From an uncultured Collinsella sp. (GTDB lineage Bacteria > Actinomycetota > Coriobacteriia > Coriobacteriales > Coriobacteriaceae): a stretch of 16,279 nt of DNA. The notes beneath the pieces are model-generated. The model saw nothing but the letters and a program-made list of their open reading frames with translations, had not been told where the DNA came from and did no database searches. Positions 6,283-13,377 of this stretch are shown piece after piece; the first letter of the stretch is position 1; the number at the start of each line of letters is the position of its first letter. The DNA lies in the NCBI GenBank assembly GCA_958427975.1, contig CAUAEH010000044.1, positions 1-16,279 on the forward strand. Direction: 5' to 3'. A program made the position numbers and the translations under genes.

Positions 6283-7056
6283 TTACCAGCCAGTGTAGTA
6301 GTCGGTGGTTCCGGCAGCGCAGCCGGAGTCATAGACCTTGCAATCACCCTTGGAGCCCGTAAAGGTCGAGCCCTGGGCCATATCGCCCGCGGCAACAACG
6401 TAATAGCCGTCGGAATCGCGCCAGAAGCCCTCAGAATCCTGAGTCCATTCGCCCGTGCGATAGTGATAAAGCACATTGCTGCTGTAATAGGTCTCGCGGC
6501 GCCCGTTGTAGTTATTGACACCCGCAGAGCGCGTCAGGCCCGATCCGTTCGCGTAGGACGCGGCAGACGCGTAAGGCGGAGTGTAACCGGCGTTGTAGTA
6601 CGAAGCCTGGGCGGCCTCGGCAGCCTCCGCCTCGGCGGCAGCCTCGAGCGCTTCGCACTTGGCATCCTCAAGCGCAGCGCGCAGCTCATCGAGCTCGGTC
6701 GACTTGGCGTCGACCTCCCCCATCGTCAACAGGCTACCCGCACCGTCGATGCAACCCTGCAGCACAGCGCGCTCGTCATCGGTAGCATAGTCGCCATACA
6801 TATTCATAATGATCTGAGCGCGCATCTCCAGGGAATCGCGCTTTGCCCCCATCGAGGCGTTCCACTCCTGCATAGAGCCATAACCGTCGCCGCGGTAGTC
6901 GACGGGCTGCACCAGCGTCGCCTCGGACGGCGTAGATCCAACCGTATCGGATAGTGTTGCCGCGTGGGCATCAGTTGCGCCGGCGCCCGCCAAAAGTGCC
7001 ACGGTCAGAGCGGCAGAAAGGGCGGCGGCTTTCGGTTTTCGTGAATCGATCCTCAT
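6283..7056 (-). CDS. Secreted protein with coiled Ala/Glu-rich centre and Tyr/Trp/Gly-rich C-terminal domain
   Basis: This 257-residue protein has a Sec-type signal peptide: positive MRIDSRKPK, a hydrophobic Ala/Leu core, and a likely cut after ATDAHA at about residue 32. Residues 60-115 look helical. About 115-150 is a charged, alanine-rich helix (LEDAKCEALEAAAEAEAAEA), then a Tyr/Ala/Ser-rich linker. The last ~90 residues form a compact domain with YYSSNVLYHYRTGEWT, GFWRDSDGYYVVAAGDMAQG and KVYDSGCAAGTTDYYTGW. The closing pattern resembles the end of 3D-type double-psi barrel domains of cell-wall proteins, so a wall-associated role is an inference; I cannot name the family. ATG 7056 was chosen for the signal peptide and the GGAGG upstream; the frame is open further to 7362. 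Confidence 0.8.
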   Translation of the reverse strand: MRIDSRKPKAAALSAALTVALLAGAGATDAHAATLSDTVGSTPSEATLVQPVDYRGDGYGSMQEWNASMGAKRDSLEMRAQIIMNMYGDYATDDERAVLQGCIDGAGSLLTMGEVDAKSTELDELRAALEDAKCEALEAAAEAEAAEAAQASYYNAGYTPPYASAASYANGSGLTRSAGVNNYNGRRETYYSSNVLYHYRTGEWTQDSEGFWRDSDGYYVVAAGDMAQGSTFTGSKGDCKVYDSGCAAGTTDYYTGW

Positions 7057-7368
7057 GTAGCTGGAAACCTCCGTAGTGCGTTTTTGCTGCGTTTGGGCTG
7101 CGTGTGATTCGATCGCGCTGCATAGTACCCCGAGCAAATCGCGACCTGCGGTTTTACTCAAAAGGCGCACGTCAATTGCGTAAAACTCACATCCACTCAA
7201 CAGGAGTTTTCCATAACTCGAATGCATAAAGCGTGTCAAAAACCCTGTTTTTGCACCCTCTCTATGCAAAAAAGGCGCCTGTGCAACCATTGTTCGCACA
7301 GGCGCCTTGAGCAGGCATTTTATGCAGTTATACCTATCGAGTCGCAAGGGGTCCTTGCACAAGTCGCC
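7057..7368. other. Intergenic region with repeated GAGT half-sites and the metY terminator
   Basis: This 312-base gap holds no gene that I can support. On the minus strand a TACTAT -10-like box lies at 7122-7127, without a good -35. Upstream of it, GTTTTAC (7151-7157) and GTAAAAC (7180-7186) form a perfect inverted repeat. AAAACTC (7182-7188) and GAGTTTT (7204-7210) form a second, overlapping one. The metY terminator occupies 7268-7308. Confidence 0.5.
7268..7308 (-). terminator. Strong intrinsic terminator of metY
   Basis: Perfect 13-bp arms AAGGCGCCTGTGC (7272-7284) and GCACAGGCGCCTT (7296-7308) enclose an 11-nt loop. On the minus strand the stem runs straight into TTTTTT. It lies 60 bases past the metY stop codon and is the clearest intrinsic terminator in the window. 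Confidence 0.92.
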
Positions 7369-8679
7369 CTACTCGTCCAGCGCGGCGAAGGCCTGCTTCA
7401 AATCCCAAATGATATCCTCGGCGTTCTCGGTACCGATGGAAAGACGGATCGTGGAGGGCGTGATGTTCTGCTCGGCGAGCTCCTCGGCAGAGAGCTGGGA
7501 GTGTGTGGTGGTAGCCGGGTGTACGACGAGTGACTTGACGTCGGCCACGTTGGCGAGCAGCGAGAACACCTGCAGATGATCGATGAACTTCCAAGCTGCC
7601 TCCTGGCCACCCTTAATCTCAAAGGTAAAGATCGAGGCACCGCCACGGGGGAAGTACTTCTGATAGAGCTCGTGATCGGGGTGCTCAGGCAGGCTCGGGT
7701 GGTTCACCTTGGCGACGTGGCTGTCACCAGCCAGGAACTCAACGACCTTCTTGGTGTTCTCGACATGACGGTCAACGCGCAGCGACAGGGTCTCGGTGCC
7801 CTGGAGCAGGACCCAGGCGTTGAACGGGCTGATGCAGGCGCCCTCGTCACGCAGCAGGATAGCGCGGACATAGGTTGCGAAGGCGGCGGGACCGGCAGCC
7901 TCGGCAAACGAAACACCGTGGTAGGAGGGGTTGGGCTCAGCGATCTGGGCGTACTTTCCGCTCGCCTTCCAATCGAAGTTACCGCCGTCGACGATCACAC
8001 CGCCCAGCGAGGTGCCGTGGCCGCCGATGAACTTGGTTGCGGAGTGGACGACGATGTTGGCACCATGCTCCAGCGGACGGAACAGATACGGGGTGCCGAA
8101 GGTGTTGTCAACGACAACCGGCAGACCGTGCTTCTTGGCGATCTCGGAGATGGCGTCGATGTTGGGGATGTCGGAGTTGGGGTTGCCGAGCGTCTCGAGA
8201 TAGACGACCGTGGTGTTGTCCTTGATGGCACCCTCGACCTCGTCCAGGTTGTGGGCGTCGACAAAGGTGGTCTCGACGCCAAACTGGGAGAGCGTATGCT
8301 CCAGCAGGTTGTAGGAGCCACCGTAGATGGTCTTCTGAGCCACCACGTGGTCACCGGCCTGGGCAAGAGCCTGCAGGGTATAGGTGATGGCAGCAGCACC
8401 GGAGGCGACGGCAAGACCTGCCACACCACCCTCGAGTGCGGCGATGCGATCCTCGAAGACGCCCTGGGTGGAGTTAGCCAGACGGCCGTAGATGTTACCG
8501 GCGTCGGCAAGACCAAAGCGGCCAGCGGCGTGCTGGGAGTTGCGGAACACATAGCTCGTGGTCTGGTAGATAGGCACGGCACGGGAGTCGGATGCAGGAT
8601 CGGCGCTCTCCTGGCCAACGTGCAGCTGCAGGGTATCGAAACCAAAGGTGTGCTCGGGGTTGTTGATGAACTGGCTCAT
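7369..8679 (-). CDS. metY: O-acetylhomoserine sulfhydrylase (O-acetylhomoserine aminocarboxypropyltransferase)
   Basis: This 436-residue protein is a PLP enzyme of the Cys/Met metabolism family. Its length and motifs fit MetY, which makes homocysteine directly from O-acetylhomoserine and sulfide in methionine synthesis. The N-terminus FDTLQLHVGQESADPASDSRAVPIYQTTSYVF is typical, as are RLANSTQGVFEDRIAALEGG and ASGAAAITYTLQAL. The PLP-binding lysine is Lys216 in HSATKFIGGHG, with Asp191 in VVVDNTFGTPYL pairing to the pyridine nitrogen. The extended middle (PNPSYHG segment) separates MetY from shorter MetB-type enzymes. The start is ATG 8679, with AAGGAG six bases upstream. It has its own promoter, a leader with a short ORF and hairpin, and a strong terminator, and lies divergent to a LysR regulator that probably controls it. 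Confidence 0.93.
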   Translation of the reverse strand: MSQFINNPEHTFGFDTLQLHVGQESADPASDSRAVPIYQTTSYVFRNSQHAAGRFGLADAGNIYGRLANSTQGVFEDRIAALEGGVAGLAVASGAAAITYTLQALAQAGDHVVAQKTIYGGSYNLLEHTLSQFGVETTFVDAHNLDEVEGAIKDNTTVVYLETLGNPNSDIPNIDAISEIAKKHGLPVVVDNTFGTPYLFRPLEHGANIVVHSATKFIGGHGTSLGGVIVDGGNFDWKASGKYAQIAEPNPSYHGVSFAEAAGPAAFATYVRAILLRDEGACISPFNAWVLLQGTETLSLRVDRHVENTKKVVEFLAGDSHVAKVNHPSLPEHPDHELYQKYFPRGGASIFTFEIKGGQEAAWKFIDHLQVFSLLANVADVKSLVVHPATTTHSQLSAEELAEQNITPSTIRLSIGTENAEDIIWDLKQAFAALDE

Positions 8680-8734
8680 GATGATCTCCTTGATCGAACA
8701 AAAGAAAATATATTAGAGAGAAGTAAGTCGCTGT

Positions 8735-8766
8735 CTCCTGATCACGCCGACGGGCGCAAACAGGAG
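8735..8766 (-). promoter_or_regulatory. Leader hairpin overlapping the end of the metY leader peptide
   Basis: On the minus strand CTCCTGTTTGCGCC pairs with GGCGTGATCAGGAG around a 4-nt loop: 14 positions, one T-T mismatch and two G-U pairs. The left arm lies within the last codons of the 17-codon leader ORF (8742-8795) and the right arm contains its TGA stop, so a translating ribosome would melt it. It is 55 bases ahead of the metY ATG. There is no adjacent T tract. Confidence 0.65.
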
Positions 8767-8795
8767 CCCGGCATTCGTCTTGGCAAGCAATTCAT
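8742..8795 (-). CDS. Putative 17-residue leader peptide of metY
   Basis: The metY leader contains a short frame with AAAGGAGG (8803-8810) seven bases ahead of its ATG, the best ribosome site in this part of the window. It encodes MNCLPRRMPGSCLRPSA, with two cysteines and an internal methionine, and its stop sits inside a stable hairpin. It lies within the transcript expected from the promoter at 8864-8892. Known cysteine or methionine leader peptides control downstream genes by ribosome position, and a similar role here is inference. Two Cys codons (TGC, TGT) are fewer than classical attenuators use. Confidence 0.5.
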   Translation of the reverse strand: MNCLPRRMPGSCLRPSA

Positions 8796-8863
8796 ATGCG
8801 GGCCTCCTTTCGCATCCCGGTTCCGTGGTCGGTTTAATTACCTACCGCCTTTGTGTGTTTTGA

Positions 8864-8892
8864 ATAGTACGAGCATTGTTTCCCTCGGTCAA
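8864..8892 (-). promoter_or_regulatory. Sigma-70 type promoter of metY
   Basis: On the minus strand TTGACC (8887-8892), a 17-base spacer and TACTAT (8864-8869) make the best promoter in the window. Transcription should start near 8857, giving a leader of about 178 bases ahead of metY that contains the leader ORF and hairpin. Confidence 0.8.
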
Positions 8893-8906
8893 TCACTTAA
8901 AAGCGC

Positions 8907-8937
8907 TAACCTGTTATCGGTTTTATAGATAGCTATC
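8907..8937. promoter_or_regulatory. Paired palindromes between metY and lysR, candidate LysR-type operator
   Basis: TAAC-CT-GTTA (8907-8916) and GATAGCTATC (8928-8937) are perfect palindromes whose centres are 21 bases apart, two helical turns. Relative to the predicted metY start they sit at about -55 and -76, where LysR-type activators usually bind. They also overlap the region where the divergent regulator's own promoter should lie, which would allow autoregulation. Confidence 0.45.
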
Positions 8938-8953
8938 GAAAGGACGGGCGCTG

Positions 8954-9856
8954 ATGACCCTCCAGCAGCTTCGCTTTTTGATCGCCGTGGCAGAGTCCGG
9001 TTCGATCAACGCCGCAGCCCAGCGCCTCTATACGGCACAGTCCAATATCTCCAATGCCGTCAAAAGCCTGGAGCAGGAACTTCATATCGAAATCTTTACG
9101 CGCTCTAGCCGCGGTGTTGCACTCACCAACGACGGCACCGAGCTTTTGGGTTATGCACGCCAGGTCGTAGAGCAGGCCGACATGCTCGAGGCCCGCTACG
9201 AGGACGGCGGTACACCTCAGGCCCGCCTTGCCATCTCGGCCCAGCACTACGCCTTTTCGGTCGAGGCCTTTGTCAACGTGGTCGAGCGCTGCCGCGACAG
9301 CAAGTTCGAGTTCATCATGCGCGAGACCACCACAGCGCAGATCATCGATGACGTCCGTGCGTTTCGCAGCGACATCGGCATCCTCTATCTGGACGACTTT
9401 AACGTCCGCGTTCTGCAGAAGGCTTTTGCCGATGCGCGCGCGAGCTTCCATCCCCTATTCGACGCGACGGTCCACGTCTTCGTTAGCGAGCGCCACCCGC
9501 TTGCCCGCCGCCCGCAGCTGTCCCTTGCCGACCTCACACCATATACGCGCTACAGCTTTGAGCAAGGTACCTCGAACTCCTTCTATTACGCCGAGGAACC
9601 TTTTAGCTATATCCCTTGCGACCGCAACATACGAATCTCGGACCGCGGAACACTTACTAACTTACTTATTACGTCGAACGGCTACACCCTGTCGACCGGT
9701 GTCCTCTCCAATGAAATGCAATGGGGTATGGCATCGATCCCGTTAGCAGACGCCCCAACGATGCACGTAGGCCATATCATGCACGACGAGCGCAAGCCCT
9801 CTCCCCTCTTGCAGCAATACCTCGACGAGCTCAACCGCATCATCCATGCCAACTAA
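8954..9856 (+). CDS. LysR family transcriptional regulator
   Basis: This 300-residue protein has the full LysR layout. The N-terminal winged helix-turn-helix (residues 1-60) contains LRFLIAVAESGSINAAAQRL, then YTAQSNISNAVKSLEQEL and IFTRSSRGVALTNDG. An effector-binding domain of two lobes runs from about residue 85 to the end. The start is ATG 8954, with AAAGGA nine bases upstream. It is transcribed away from metY, with a 274-base shared control region holding two palindromes. LysR regulators usually act on the divergent neighbour, so control of metY by a sulfur-pathway metabolite such as O-acetylserine or O-acetylhomoserine is plausible. The effector cannot be read from sequence. Confidence 0.9.
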   Translation: MTLQQLRFLIAVAESGSINAAAQRLYTAQSNISNAVKSLEQELHIEIFTRSSRGVALTNDGTELLGYARQVVEQADMLEARYEDGGTPQARLAISAQHYAFSVEAFVNVVERCRDSKFEFIMRETTTAQIIDDVRAFRSDIGILYLDDFNVRVLQKAFADARASFHPLFDATVHVFVSERHPLARRPQLSLADLTPYTRYSFEQGTSNSFYYAEEPFSYIPCDRNIRISDRGTLTNLLITSNGYTLSTGVLSNEMQWGMASIPLADAPTMHVGHIMHDERKPSPLLQQYLDELNRIIHAN

Positions 9857-9955
9857 CTGTCGGAAGACGGGGTAGAAATCGTAGATTGCTAGCCCCCGGC
9901 GGGCATGGCGCTACAATGGTCACTCACACGAAACGTACCCAACGAAAGGAAGCCC

Positions 9956-10441
9956 GTGAAGGTCATCATCTATACCGACGGCTCGGCCCGATCAAATCCG
10001 GGACGCGGCGGCTACGGCGCCGTGCTCAAATACACCAACCCCGCCGGCAAGACCTTCACCTCCGAGCTTTCGCGCGGCTACGCCAAGACCACCAACAACC
10101 GCATGGAGCTCATGGCGGTCATCGTAGCGCTCGAGGCACTTAACCGCCCCTGCGAGGTCGAGGTCCATTCCGATTCGCAGTACGTCGTCAACGCCTTTAA
10201 CAAGCACTGGATCGACGGCTGGAAAAAGCGCGGATGGAAAACCGCCAACAAGCAGCCCGTCAAGAACCGCGACCTGTGGGAGCGCCTACTGACCGCCAAA
10301 AGCAAGCACAAGGTTGAGTTCATCTGGGTTAAGGGTCACGCCGGCCACGAGCTCAACGAGCGCTGCGATGAGCTCGCCACCACGGCGGCCGACGGCAGTA
10401 ACCTCGATATCGACACCGGCTTTAACGAGAGCGACCTGTAA
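9956..10441 (+). CDS. rnhA: Ribonuclease HI
   Basis: This 161-residue enzyme cuts the RNA strand of RNA-DNA hybrids, removing primers and R-loops in the cytoplasm. The catalytic carboxylates are present: Asp8 in IYTDGSARSNPG, Glu51 in NNRMELMAV, Asp73 in EVHSDSQYVV and Asp138 in ERCDELA. His128 lies in the flexible KGHAGHELN loop. The basic protrusion of bacterial RNase HI is seen as WIDGWKKRGWKTANKQPVKNRDLW. The start is GTG 9956, with AAAGGA just upstream; the frame is open earlier (ATG 9905), but that part has no ribosome site and would add residues ahead of the first beta strand. A TACAAT -10-like box lies at 9912-9917, with only a poor -35. A short acidic tail follows the catalytic domain. 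Confidence 0.93.
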   Translation: MKVIIYTDGSARSNPGRGGYGAVLKYTNPAGKTFTSELSRGYAKTTNNRMELMAVIVALEALNRPCEVEVHSDSQYVVNAFNKHWIDGWKKRGWKTANKQPVKNRDLWERLLTAKSKHKVEFIWVKGHAGHELNERCDELATTAADGSNLDIDTGFNESDL

Positions 10442-10514
10442 TAGCGTTTTCGCGCAGCTTTATATCCCCACGCGCTACACTCATCCTGTAGACCAAACAA
10501 CGCAAGGGGGACGT

Positions 10515-11621
10515 ATGCTGCGCATCGCGACCATCGGCACATCCATGATTACCGACGACTTTATCCAGGTCGTCAACGCCAACGACCAAGCCGCGTTTGT
10601 GGGCACGCTTTCACGCGACGCCAATCGCGGTACCGCCTTTACCGTCGAGCACGGTGGCGAGCGAAACTTTACGTCACTCGATGAGCTTGCGGCAGCCGCC
10701 GACGTCGACGCCGTCTATATCGGCAGTCCTAACGCACTTCACTACGAGCAGGCCCTTGCCTGCATCGCCGGTGGCAAGCACGTCATCGTCGAGAAGCCCT
10801 TCTGCGCCACCGAAGCGCAGGCGCTGGAAGTCTTCCGCGCTGCCGAGGCAGCAGGTGTCGTGGCCCTCGAGGCCATGCGTCCCCTCCACGATCCCGCCTT
10901 CCACGCCATTGAGGACGCTCTGGGCGAAATTGCGCCCATCCGCCGCGCCTCATTGCGCTTTGGCAAGTATTCCTCGCGCTACAACGAGATTCTCGCGGGA
11001 CGCGCCACCAATATCTTCGACTGCAATATGGCATCGGGTTCCCTCATGGACATTGGCGTCTACGCCGTCGAGCCCATGGTCGAGATTTTCGGCATGCCCT
11101 CCGGCCTTACGAGCATGACTACTCTGCTCGACCCCACCACGCGACAGCTCACGCACGGCCCCATCGACGGCTGCGGTTCCATCCTCGCCAGCTATGGCGG
11201 AGGCCGCATCTCCGTCGAGCTCGCGCACTCCAAAATTACGAATGACCTGCTGCCCTCGCAGATCGAAGGCGAGCGTGGCACTATCCAGATCGACCATCTG
11301 TCCACGCCCCGCAACGTCCGCATCGACTATCGCGGCGATGTCGTACGCGGCTCGGCGACCGAGGCACCGCGCGAACAGGACGACAACGGCCGCGTGCTCG
11401 ACCTGCCCAAATCGAGCAACACTATGGAATACGAACTCACAGACTTTATCACCGCCATCGGCGGCATCGATAACGTTAAGGAAGAGATTTGGGAGACCCC
11501 GGCGGGACGCCACGAGCTTGGCCACTACCGCGATGTCACACTCGTCTCACTGCGCATCATGGATGCCGTGCGCCAGCAGGCCGGCATAACCTTCCCGGCC
11601 GACGCAGGCAAGCAGGCATAG
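10515..11621 (+). CDS. Gfo/Idh/MocA family oxidoreductase (second copy)
   Basis: This 368-residue protein is another NAD(P)-dependent dehydrogenase of the family but is clearly distinct from the one at 2238-3257. The nucleotide site LRIATIGTSMITDDF replaces the classical GxGxxG. VDAVYIGSPNALHYEQAL follows, and the EKP motif (VIVEKPFCATEAQA) has its lysine at residue 94. The substrate domain holds FDCNMASGSLMDIGVYAVEP. AAGGGGG lies four bases ahead of ATG 10515, which decides the start; the frame is open further upstream through the rnhA 3' end but is a shadow there. The stop is two bases before the acylphosphatase-like gene, so the two are probably cotranscribed. A TACACT -10-like box lies at 10476-10481. 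The substrate is unknown. Confidence 0.9.
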   Translation: MLRIATIGTSMITDDFIQVVNANDQAAFVGTLSRDANRGTAFTVEHGGERNFTSLDELAAAADVDAVYIGSPNALHYEQALACIAGGKHVIVEKPFCATEAQALEVFRAAEAAGVVALEAMRPLHDPAFHAIEDALGEIAPIRRASLRFGKYSSRYNEILAGRATNIFDCNMASGSLMDIGVYAVEPMVEIFGMPSGLTSMTTLLDPTTRQLTHGPIDGCGSILASYGGGRISVELAHSKITNDLLPSQIEGERGTIQIDHLSTPRNVRIDYRGDVVRGSATEAPREQDDNGRVLDLPKSSNTMEYELTDFITAIGGIDNVKEEIWETPAGRHELGHYRDVTLVSLRIMDAVRQQAGITFPADAGKQA

Positions 11622-11623
11622 CT

Positions 11624-12034
11624 ATGGGCCTCTTCGATACGTTCTTCTCCAGCGTCACCGGCGGCAGTCGAGAGCCTCAAAAACCATCAAACGTCGAGCT
11701 CGAGCTGCGCCGCAGGCTTACTGTGCTCGCAAGCGACGGGGCCACTCAAGACACTCCCCTGCGCTATTTCCTGCGCTGGGCGGGGCAAGTCCAGGGCGTT
11801 GGCTTTCGCTTTACCAACACCAACCTCGCACAGGCACGCGCGCTCACCGGCTGGGTGCGTAACATGGAAGACGGCTCAGTCGAGATGGAGATACAGGGAG
11901 CTCCGGCAAATATCCTATCTCATCTCGAGGCGCTTCATGCCTCCTACGAGCGCATGGGAACGCGTTTTCGCCTCGTAGACGCCCAGGCCCGAGCCCCACT
12001 TACCAATGAAGACGGTTTTACGCCTCGTTATTAG
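11624..12034 (+). CDS. Acylphosphatase-like protein with N-terminal extension
   Basis: This 136-residue protein carries an acylphosphatase domain at about residues 47-120. Acylphosphatases hydrolyse acyl phosphates such as 1,3-bisphosphoglycerate and acetyl phosphate. The signature GQVQGVGFRFTN supplies the phosphate-binding loop and catalytic Arg62, and GWVRNMEDGSVE supplies catalytic Asn80. Single-domain enzymes are about 90-100 residues. Here some 46 extra residues precede the domain: MGLFDTFFSS, then a charged helix VELELRRRLTV. A short tail ends PLTNEDGFTPRY. It starts two bases after the stop of the Gfo/Idh/MocA gene, which implies translational coupling. What the extension does is unknown. 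Confidence 0.87.
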   Translation: MGLFDTFFSSVTGGSREPQKPSNVELELRRRLTVLASDGATQDTPLRYFLRWAGQVQGVGFRFTNTNLAQARALTGWVRNMEDGSVEMEIQGAPANILSHLEALHASYERMGTRFRLVDAQARAPLTNEDGFTPRY

Positions 12035-12059
12035 TATTGTGTGCTAAATACGGTATCAT
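12031..12059 (+). promoter_or_regulatory. Probable promoter and operator of the perR-type gene
   Basis: TTAGTA (12031-12036), a 17-base spacer and TATCAT (12054-12059) form a sigma-70-like promoter with a weak -35. The inverted repeat TTAGTATTGTGTGCTAA (12031-12047; arms match at five of six positions) overlaps the -35 and spacer, a typical place for autorepression by a Fur-family protein. Confidence 0.4.
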
Positions 12060-12095
12060 TTACCTACGACCGTTGATAGAAAAGAGGCGAGGCGC

Positions 12096-12476
12096 ATGGC
12101 GGTGCAAAGAAGGAATACCAAGCAGCGAAAGCTGGTTCTTGACGCCGTGCGCCAAAGCTATAACCATCCCACCGCCGACGAAATCTACAACGCCGTGCGC
12201 GAACAGGATGACAAGATCAGCCGCGGCACGGTCTACCGCAACCTCAATCTCTTGGCAGATGCCGGCGAGATTCTCTCCATCAAGACGCCGGGCGGCAGCC
12301 GCTTCGATCGCACGATCGAGCCGCATGCGCATATCATCTGCACCTCATGCAGCCGCGTCATCGACGTACCGCTCCCCTTCGATGCCCAGCTCGACGCCAA
12401 GGCGTCCGAGCAAATCGGCTGGCACGTCACGTCGCACTACACCATCTTCGAGGGTCTCTGCCCCGACTGCCGGTAG
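12096..12476 (+). CDS. Fur family regulator of PerR type
   Basis: This 126-residue metal-dependent DNA-binding protein most resembles PerR, the peroxide sensor whose iron-bound histidines are oxidised by hydrogen peroxide. The winged helix spans about residues 7-66 (RGTVYRNLNLLADAGEI). All five positions that bind the regulatory metal in PerR appear to be kept: His24, Asp71, His77, His79 and Asp90. The aspartate at the last position is the PerR-type choice; Fur has glutamate there. The structural zinc site is CTSC (82-85) and CPDC (122-125). The N-terminus is short and begins directly at the first helix. The start ATG 12096 has GAGGCGAGG upstream. Peroxide control would suit an anaerobe with iron-sulfur enzymes, but targets other than itself are not visible. 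Confidence 0.85.
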   Translation: MAVQRRNTKQRKLVLDAVRQSYNHPTADEIYNAVREQDDKISRGTVYRNLNLLADAGEILSIKTPGGSRFDRTIEPHAHIICTSCSRVIDVPLPFDAQLDAKASEQIGWHVTSHYTIFEGLCPDCR

Positions 12477-12552
12477 TCTTTGAGGCGTGCCCGCAAATCT
12501 ACTTGCCCATCCGCTACAGCAAACAGTACATTTCTAGGCATGTCGCGAAAAC

Positions 12553-13350
12553 CTACTCGGCGAGCAGACGGCGCAGTTCTTCTTCGACTGTGCGCACGTA
12601 ACGGACGTGGTCGTTGATGCCACGCATAGAGGGATTGCAGCTCTCCATTAGATAAGGATGGCCCACTACGTTGAGCATGTCGCGGTCGTTTTCGTTATCG
12701 CCAAACGCCATCATCTCATCGGGCGAAATACCCAGGGCACGACCGTAATCGGCAAGCGCGGAGCCCTTGCCCGAACCGAAACCGATAAAGTCCGTCCATT
12801 CGGTTCCCGACGTCATCACGTCAACACGGTCGCTAAAGAGGCGCTCGAAATACTCCAGGGCCGCCGGCTGATCCACCTCGGGCGTCTGGAAGGCGATCTT
12901 AATGACGTCCTCGTCGATGTCCTCGGGGCGGTCGACCACCGCCACATCGCAGTGGACCTCATAGCGCAAATGATCGACGAACACATCGTTGCCGCTCATG
13001 GTGTAGAGGTGTCCCTCACACGAAAGGGTCACGTCGGCATGGGGATACGCAACCACGGCATTCGCGATATCCATAGCAAGACTACGCTCCATGGAGCGCT
13101 TGACGACGGCGCGACCCTCGCTCATGACCAGGGCACCGTTTTCGCATACATAGGCGAGCTCATCGGCCACCGGGGCAAACAGGTAGCGCAAGCTCGCATA
13201 TTGACGACCGCTCGCCGGCATAAACACGATACCGCGACGATGCAGCTCATCGATGAGCTCAAAGGCCTCGGAACGCGGCTCGCGCTCCCCCGGATGCAGC
13301 AACGTGCCGTCCAAATCGCATGCAATCAGCTTGATTCCTTCAAGACCCAT
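12553..13350 (-). CDS. Cof-type HAD-superfamily hydrolase
   Basis: This 265-residue phosphatase of the haloacid dehalogenase superfamily has a C2-type cap. Motif I is LIACDLDGTLL with Asp12 and Asp14, motif II is MPASGR with Ser47, motif III is the lysine in GFGSGKGSALADYG, and motif IV is MMAFGDNENDRDML. The cap lies between about residues 82 and 185. Members usually dephosphorylate sugar phosphates, PLP or flavin precursors, and the substrate cannot be told here. The start is ATG 13350 with a modest GGGA site; a TTG four codons upstream is an alternative. It converges with the perR-type gene, and the 76-base gap between them has no clear terminator. Upstream on the same strand is the UreE-like gene. 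Confidence 0.88.
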   Translation of the reverse strand: MGLEGIKLIACDLDGTLLHPGEREPRSEAFELIDELHRRGIVFMPASGRQYASLRYLFAPVADELAYVCENGALVMSEGRAVVKRSMERSLAMDIANAVVAYPHADVTLSCEGHLYTMSGNDVFVDHLRYEVHCDVAVVDRPEDIDEDVIKIAFQTPEVDQPAALEYFERLFSDRVDVMTSGTEWTDFIGFGSGKGSALADYGRALGISPDEMMAFGDNENDRDMLNVVGHPYLMESCNPSMRGINDHVRYVRTVEEELRRLLAE

Positions 13351-13377
13351 ATGCTTTCCCAAAGCCTCCCATCAACA

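Noticed and set aside
8680..8863. SAM riboswitch in the metY leader
   Set aside because: The conserved core segments of SAM-I, SAM-II or SAM-IV aptamers are not visible; the leader instead shows a short ORF and a single strong hairpin.
7576..8928. 450-codon open frame on the plus strand over metY
   Set aside because: It is antisense to metY, whose PLP motifs are unmistakable; no ribosome site or family motif supports the plus-strand frame.
12477..12552. Terminator between the convergent perR-type and HAD genes
   Set aside because: Only an 8-bp pairing with two G-U pairs and a loop over 50 nt could be drawn, without a T tract.
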